Of a stretch of DNA of 64,000 nt, positions 61,275-64,000 are shown one piece after another; the stretch's first letter is position 1, and every line of letters starts with the position of its first letter. The translations under genes were made by a program, and so were the position numbers. The stretch is from Massilia arenae. Its GTDB lineage: Bacteria > Pseudomonadota > Gammaproteobacteria > Burkholderiales > Burkholderiaceae_D. The stretch covers positions 1-64,000 of the forward strand of contig NZ_VPFD01000010.1 of the NCBI RefSeq assembly GCF_008014745.1, read 5' to 3'. The notes beneath the pieces were generated by a model. It had not been told where the DNA came from and ran no database searches. It saw only the letters and a list, made by a program, of their open reading frames with translations.

Positions 61275-62171
61275 TCAGGACCTACGCCTCGTTGCGATCC
61301 AGCACAGGACAGATCCCGCACATACCATCGCCGCACCTTGCCAGAACGAGAACGATAGCGGGGTATCGAGCACCAGCGCCGCCAGCGCGGCCGAGAGCAC
61401 GGGAATGAAGTAAGAGGCCCCGGCCAGCACCGTGACGTTGCCATGCAAGATGCCGACGTTCCATGCCGCGTAGCCGAAGCCCATGGCGGCGGCAGCGAGC
61501 AGCAGGTGGACGACTGCCTGGGTGTCGACCCGCATCGGCTCGCCGCCAATGACCAGGTACTCGATCCACAGCGCGATGGCAGTAAGCATGAAGAACAGCG
61601 TCACGCCATTGCTGCCGTTGGCGATGCGCGCGGTGACGGTGCAGTAGCTGGCCCAGATCAGGGTGCCGGCGAAGGCCAGGCCGTAGCTGAGCGGGTTGTC
61701 GCGCACGTTGGCCGCCATCGCGGCCGGATCGAGGCCGGCATCGCCGCCCAGCACCCAGCACACGCCGGCGATCGCCAGCGCCACGCCGGGCACGATCGGC
61801 CAGCGCGTCTTCTGGCCGTTGAACAGGATGGCGAACACCATGGTGAAGGCCGGCCACAGGTAGTTCACCATGCCGACCTCGATGGCCTGGCGGTTGGTAT
61901 TGGCGTAGCCGATCGACAGCGCCAGGCACATTTCGTAGGCGACGAACAGGAGGCTGCCCCAGGCCAGGTAGGCGCGCGGAAAGGCGCGCACCTTGCTCGG
62001 GCCGACCGTGAGCAGCAGCAGGATCGAGGCGACCGTATAGATCAGCGCCGCGCCGCCGGTCGCCCCGAAGCTTGCGCTCACGCTGCGGATCAGGCCGACG
62101 ATCGAACTCCATAAAAGGATGGCGAGCAGGCCGATCAGGGTGGCCCGCGTGGTCTTGCTGATACTGTGCAT
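61275..62171 (-). CDS. yddG: aromatic amino acid exporter YddG (DMT family)
   Basis: A 298-residue ten-helix DMT protein matching E. coli YddG along its length: ATLIGLLAILLWSSIVGLIR, QAIEVGMVNYLWP, AILFNGQKTRWPIVPG, GVCWVLGGDAGL and YAAWNVGILHGNVTVLA, ending FSFWQGAAMVCAGSVLCW. YddG exports phenylalanine, tyrosine and tryptophan. It begins 10 nt after the truncated GFA gene and is the last gene of the overlapped minus-strand operon from 63406. Confidence 0.95.
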   Translation of the reverse strand: MHSISKTTRATLIGLLAILLWSSIVGLIRSVSASFGATGGAALIYTVASILLLLTVGPSKVRAFPRAYLAWGSLLFVAYEMCLALSIGYANTNRQAIEVGMVNYLWPAFTMVFAILFNGQKTRWPIVPGVALAIAGVCWVLGGDAGLDPAAMAANVRDNPLSYGLAFAGTLIWASYCTVTARIANGSNGVTLFFMLTAIALWIEYLVIGGEPMRVDTQAVVHLLLAAAAMGFGYAAWNVGILHGNVTVLAGASYFIPVLSAALAALVLDTPLSFSFWQGAAMVCAGSVLCWIATRRRS

Positions 62172-62181
62172 GCTTACGTCA

Positions 62182-62337
62182 TCAATGGCGGATTTCCGCC
62201 GTTGGCGTGTTCCAGTTGTCGTTGCGTCCGTCGATATGGCAGATCGAGCAGTTGCACTTGATCGTGCCGAGGGCCAGGTCGATGTCGGCCTCGTAGCGCA
62301 CCGCGCCGCAGTGGCAGCTGCCGTGGTAGGTCTTCAT
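62182..62337 (-). CDS. 51-residue truncated GFA-family protein
   Basis: A short reading frame, ATG 62337 to TGA 62182, 51 residues. It begins [19 protein letters not shown] and contains KCNCSICH, exactly the N-terminal half of GFA proteins (normal length about 115-135), then stops after [11 protein letters not shown]. The second CxxC pair and the hydrophobic core are missing. The ATG overlaps the GNAT stop as ATGA. It is probably a degenerate gene kept in an operon, or a mini-protein with one zinc site. Confidence 0.65.
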   Translation of the reverse strand: MKTYHGSCHCGAVRYEADIDLALGTIKCNCSICHIDGRNDNWNTPTAEIRH

Positions 62338-62861
62338 GCCTGGCGCGCGCGCCACGCATCGCGGCCGATCTCATACACCAGCGTCGTGCGGCCATGCCAG
62401 ACTTCCTCGCCGCGATACGTCATGCCGAGTTTTTCCATGATGCGCGCCGAGCGCAGGTTGCCAGGGTCGCAGATCGCGCACAGCAGCGGCGCCTGCAGCT
62501 CCTCGAAGGCATAGCGCGCCATGCGTTCGGCCGCTTCGATGGCGTAGCCGCGTCCCCAGCGGTCGGGGCGCAGGCGCCAGCCGATTTCGTGCGGGTTGGC
62601 AGGGTCTTGCGCCAGGTGCTGGATGCAGCCGGCGCCGACCAGTTCACCCGTGTCCTGCTCGATGAAATTCCACCACGAGTAGCCGATCGTCTCCCAGCGC
62701 GCCTTGACCCGGGCGATGACGGCGCGGGTTTCCTCGGGCGTCTCGGCCTGGCCGGTAATGTAGCGCATGACCTCGGGGTCGCCGTTCAGCCGGCGCATCC
62801 CCTCGTAGTGTTCGTCGGACACCGGCTCGAAGCGCAGCCGCGCGCTGTGCAGGACCGTCAT
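62334..62861 (-). CDS. GNAT-family N-acetyltransferase (RimJ/RimL type)
   Basis: A 175-residue acetyltransferase. The N-terminus [34 protein letters not shown] is the RimJ-like pattern; acetyl-CoA-binding segment A reads [23 protein letters not shown], followed by the typical [12 protein letters not shown]. Substrate unknown (ribosomal or other N-terminal amines). ATG 62861 overlaps the hydrolase stop, and its own stop overlaps the GFA fragment. Confidence 0.88.
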   Translation of the reverse strand: MTVLHSARLRFEPVSDEHYEGMRRLNGDPEVMRYITGQAETPEETRAVIARVKARWETIGYSWWNFIEQDTGELVGAGCIQHLAQDPANPHEIGWRLRPDRWGRGYAIEAAERMARYAFEELQAPLLCAICDPGNLRSARIMEKLGMTYRGEEVWHGRTTLVYEIGRDAWRARQA

Positions 62862-63406
62862 GTGCTCGAGACCTCGTCGCAGAACTGCTCCAGCAGGCGC
62901 AGGCCTTCGGGCCAGTCGCCATGGCCGGAATCGGAATTGAGGTGGCCGGCGTCCCCGATCTCGACCAGGCGGCTGCCCCAGGCGCCGGCGAAGGCGCCGG
63001 TGCGCGCGGGACTGGCGAAGGGATCGTTGGCGCTGCCCACCACCACGCTGGGGAAGGGCAGTTGCTGCAGCGGGATCGGCGCCCAGCAATTGAGGTCGGC
63101 CGGATAGGACGCCGCTTCGACGTCGCTCGGCGCCACCAGGAAGGCGCCCGCGACCTTGAGCGGGGGGCCGGACAGCGCCCAGTGCGCGACCAGCATGCAG
63201 CCCAGGCTGTGCGCCACCAGGATCGGCGCGCCCTGGCAGTCTGCGATGGCGGCGTCCAGCTCGGCCACCCATTCGTCGCAATGGGGATTGGTCCAGTCGC
63301 GGTGCGCGGCGCGGCGCCAGTGTGGATTACGTTCATGCCACAGCGATTGCCAGTGGCGCGGGCCGGAATTCCACAGGCCGGGCAGGATCAGGACATCACA
63401 CTTCAT
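62858..63406 (-). CDS. RBBP9/YdeN-family serine hydrolase
   Basis: A 182-residue small alpha/beta hydrolase. The nucleophile elbow VAHSLGCML carries the Ser; the catalytic Asp is probably in VVVGSANDPFASP and the His in GDAGHLNSDSG. LILPGLWNSGPRHWQSLWHERN is the family start. Such proteins are uncharacterised esterase-like enzymes. The ATG at 63406 lies inside the end of the upstream acyltransferase gene (11-nt overlap), and its stop overlaps the GNAT start. Confidence 0.88.
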   Translation of the reverse strand: MKCDVLILPGLWNSGPRHWQSLWHERNPHWRRAAHRDWTNPHCDEWVAELDAAIADCQGAPILVAHSLGCMLVAHWALSGPPLKVAGAFLVAPSDVEAASYPADLNCWAPIPLQQLPFPSVVVGSANDPFASPARTGAFAGAWGSRLVEIGDAGHLNSDSGHGDWPEGLRLLEQFCDEVSST

Positions 63407-64000
63407 CTTGCTTCTCCTTGATGGGGGCAGCGGTGGTGGCGCAGGCGGGAGCCAGGCGGGCAGGGCGCCACACCGCAGCCGCCAGGCGCGCGAGCAGGCG
63501 CCGGAACACGTCCTTGCGCTGTTCGGTCAGCATGCCGAGGACGGCGGTGGCGGCGGCGACGGCCAGGCCGAGGGCCAGCAGGTCCGCCATGCTGCCGGGG
63601 TCGTGCGGATACAGCGCCGGCCAGGCGATCAGGACCAGCGCGTGCGACAGGTAGAGGGTCAGCGTATACGAGGCCAGCAACCGGATCGGCGGCGCGACGC
63701 GCAGCAGGGCGTCGAAGCGGGCGAAGCGCGCGCAGGCGAAATTCAGGCAGACGATCAGGCCGAACACATAGTCGGACAGGAAGCGGTCGGCGTTGCCCAG
63801 TACGAAGGCTTGCCCGAGCCAGGATGCACGGCCGGCCGCGCGCAGGGTTTCCTCGATCCCGCTGGCCTCGTAGAGTACCAGCAGGACCAGGCTGGCGATC
63901 CAGCCGAGGCGCGCCAGGGCGCACGGCAGCGTGTGGCGCGCCTGCCAGTGGTAGAGCGCGACCCCGGCCAGCCAGACCGGCAGCAGCAGCCACAATTTGA
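63396..64000 (-). CDS. acyltransferase-3-like membrane protein, partial (5' end outside the window)
   Basis: At least 201 residues of a multi-spanning protein; the frame continues past the window edge. Helices are visible (LLLPVWLAGVALYHW, LGWIASLVLLVLYEA, FLSDYVFGLIVCLNFACARF, LLASYTLTLYLSHALVLIAWPAL, LLALGLAVAAATAVLGM). YTLTLYLSHALVLIAW resembles the C-terminal helix of OafA/YrhL acyltransferases, and the basic tail WRPARLAPACATTAAPIKEKQ is cytoplasmic. The N-terminal catalytic His is not in the window, so the family is provisional. Head of the overlapped operon. Confidence 0.6.
   Translation of the reverse strand, partial: KLWLLLPVWLAGVALYHWQARHTLPCALARLGWIASLVLLVLYEASGIEETLRAAGRASWLGQAFVLGNADRFLSDYVFGLIVCLNFACARFARFDALLRVAPPIRLLASYTLTLYLSHALVLIAWPALYPHDPGSMADLLALGLAVAAATAVLGMLTEQRKDVFRRLLARLAAAVWRPARLAPACATTAAPIKEKQDEV

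Overview
This 64 kb window is a gene-dense, high-GC piece of a bacterial chromosome. It most resembles Oxalobacteraceae of the Massilia/Duganella/Janthinobacterium type (Betaproteobacteria). The reasons are the Burkholderiales-style gene order dapC-dapD-pilT/U-arsC-like-dapE-prmB-yheS, a Xanthomonas/Caulobacter-type TonB receptor beside a GH97 glucosidase, several signalling proteins, and dispersed paired hairpin repeats. This is inference from protein resemblance, not from a marker gene. No rRNA, tRNA, CRISPR array, insertion sequence or prophage was seen. No gene-free stretch exceeds 300 bases.\n\nLayout. 0-3.3 kb: a haloacetate-dehalogenase-like hydrolase, then an OmpR-type two-component pair facing a carbohydrate island at 3.4-9.7 kb (TonB receptor, inverting SusB-type GH97, Fsr-type exporter). 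9.7-15.8 kb: a PhzF-family enzyme, a FeeM-like N-acyl amino acid synthase, DUF1622, MipA/OmpV and a three-gene DUF2092 operon. 16-24 kb: a GGDEF/EAL protein, a YheO/DauR-like regulator, a D-lactate dehydrogenase, a PgeF-like gene between two paralogous membrane proteins, and a threo-3-hydroxyaspartate ammonia-lyase-like gene whose promoter carries the same operator as the regulator's promoter. 24-30 kb: a lone antitoxin, OmpR/EnvZ-type genes, a FapA-like DUF342 protein and a CheW. 30-38 kb: ABC-F ATPase, prmB and the succinylase-branch lysine/diaminopimelate genes dapE, dapD and dapC around a PilT/PilU ATPase. 38-48.5 kb: a DUF1275 protein, an SMR-like protein coupled to a beta-propeller histidine kinase, and an AraC regulator divergent from an operon of an alkyl-DHAP-synthase-like flavoenzyme, a GlpD-like dehydrogenase and an FGGY kinase. 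48.5-53.5 kb: poorly characterised accessory genes, including a frameshifted exonuclease and a response-regulator diguanylate cyclase. 53.7-58.5 kb: aminotransferase, RidA, DMT exporter, MocR regulator and a VOC protein. 58.7-64 kb: htpG with a sigma32-like promoter, a small membrane protein behind a perfect Fur box, yddG, and a tightly overlapped operon that includes a 51-residue truncated GFA protein.\n\nThe most interesting regulatory signals are (i) a 17-bp inverted repeat over the -10 elements of two promoters 3.6 kb apart, one of which looks leaderless; (ii) three direct repeats at exact 12-bp spacing between the AraC gene and the flavoenzyme operon; and (iii) paired hairpin repeats whose copies differ by compensatory base-pair changes. 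The most interesting biochemistry is the alkyl-DHAP-synthase-like/GlpD-like/FGGY-kinase operon, a candidate pathway for ether-linked or otherwise modified glycerol.
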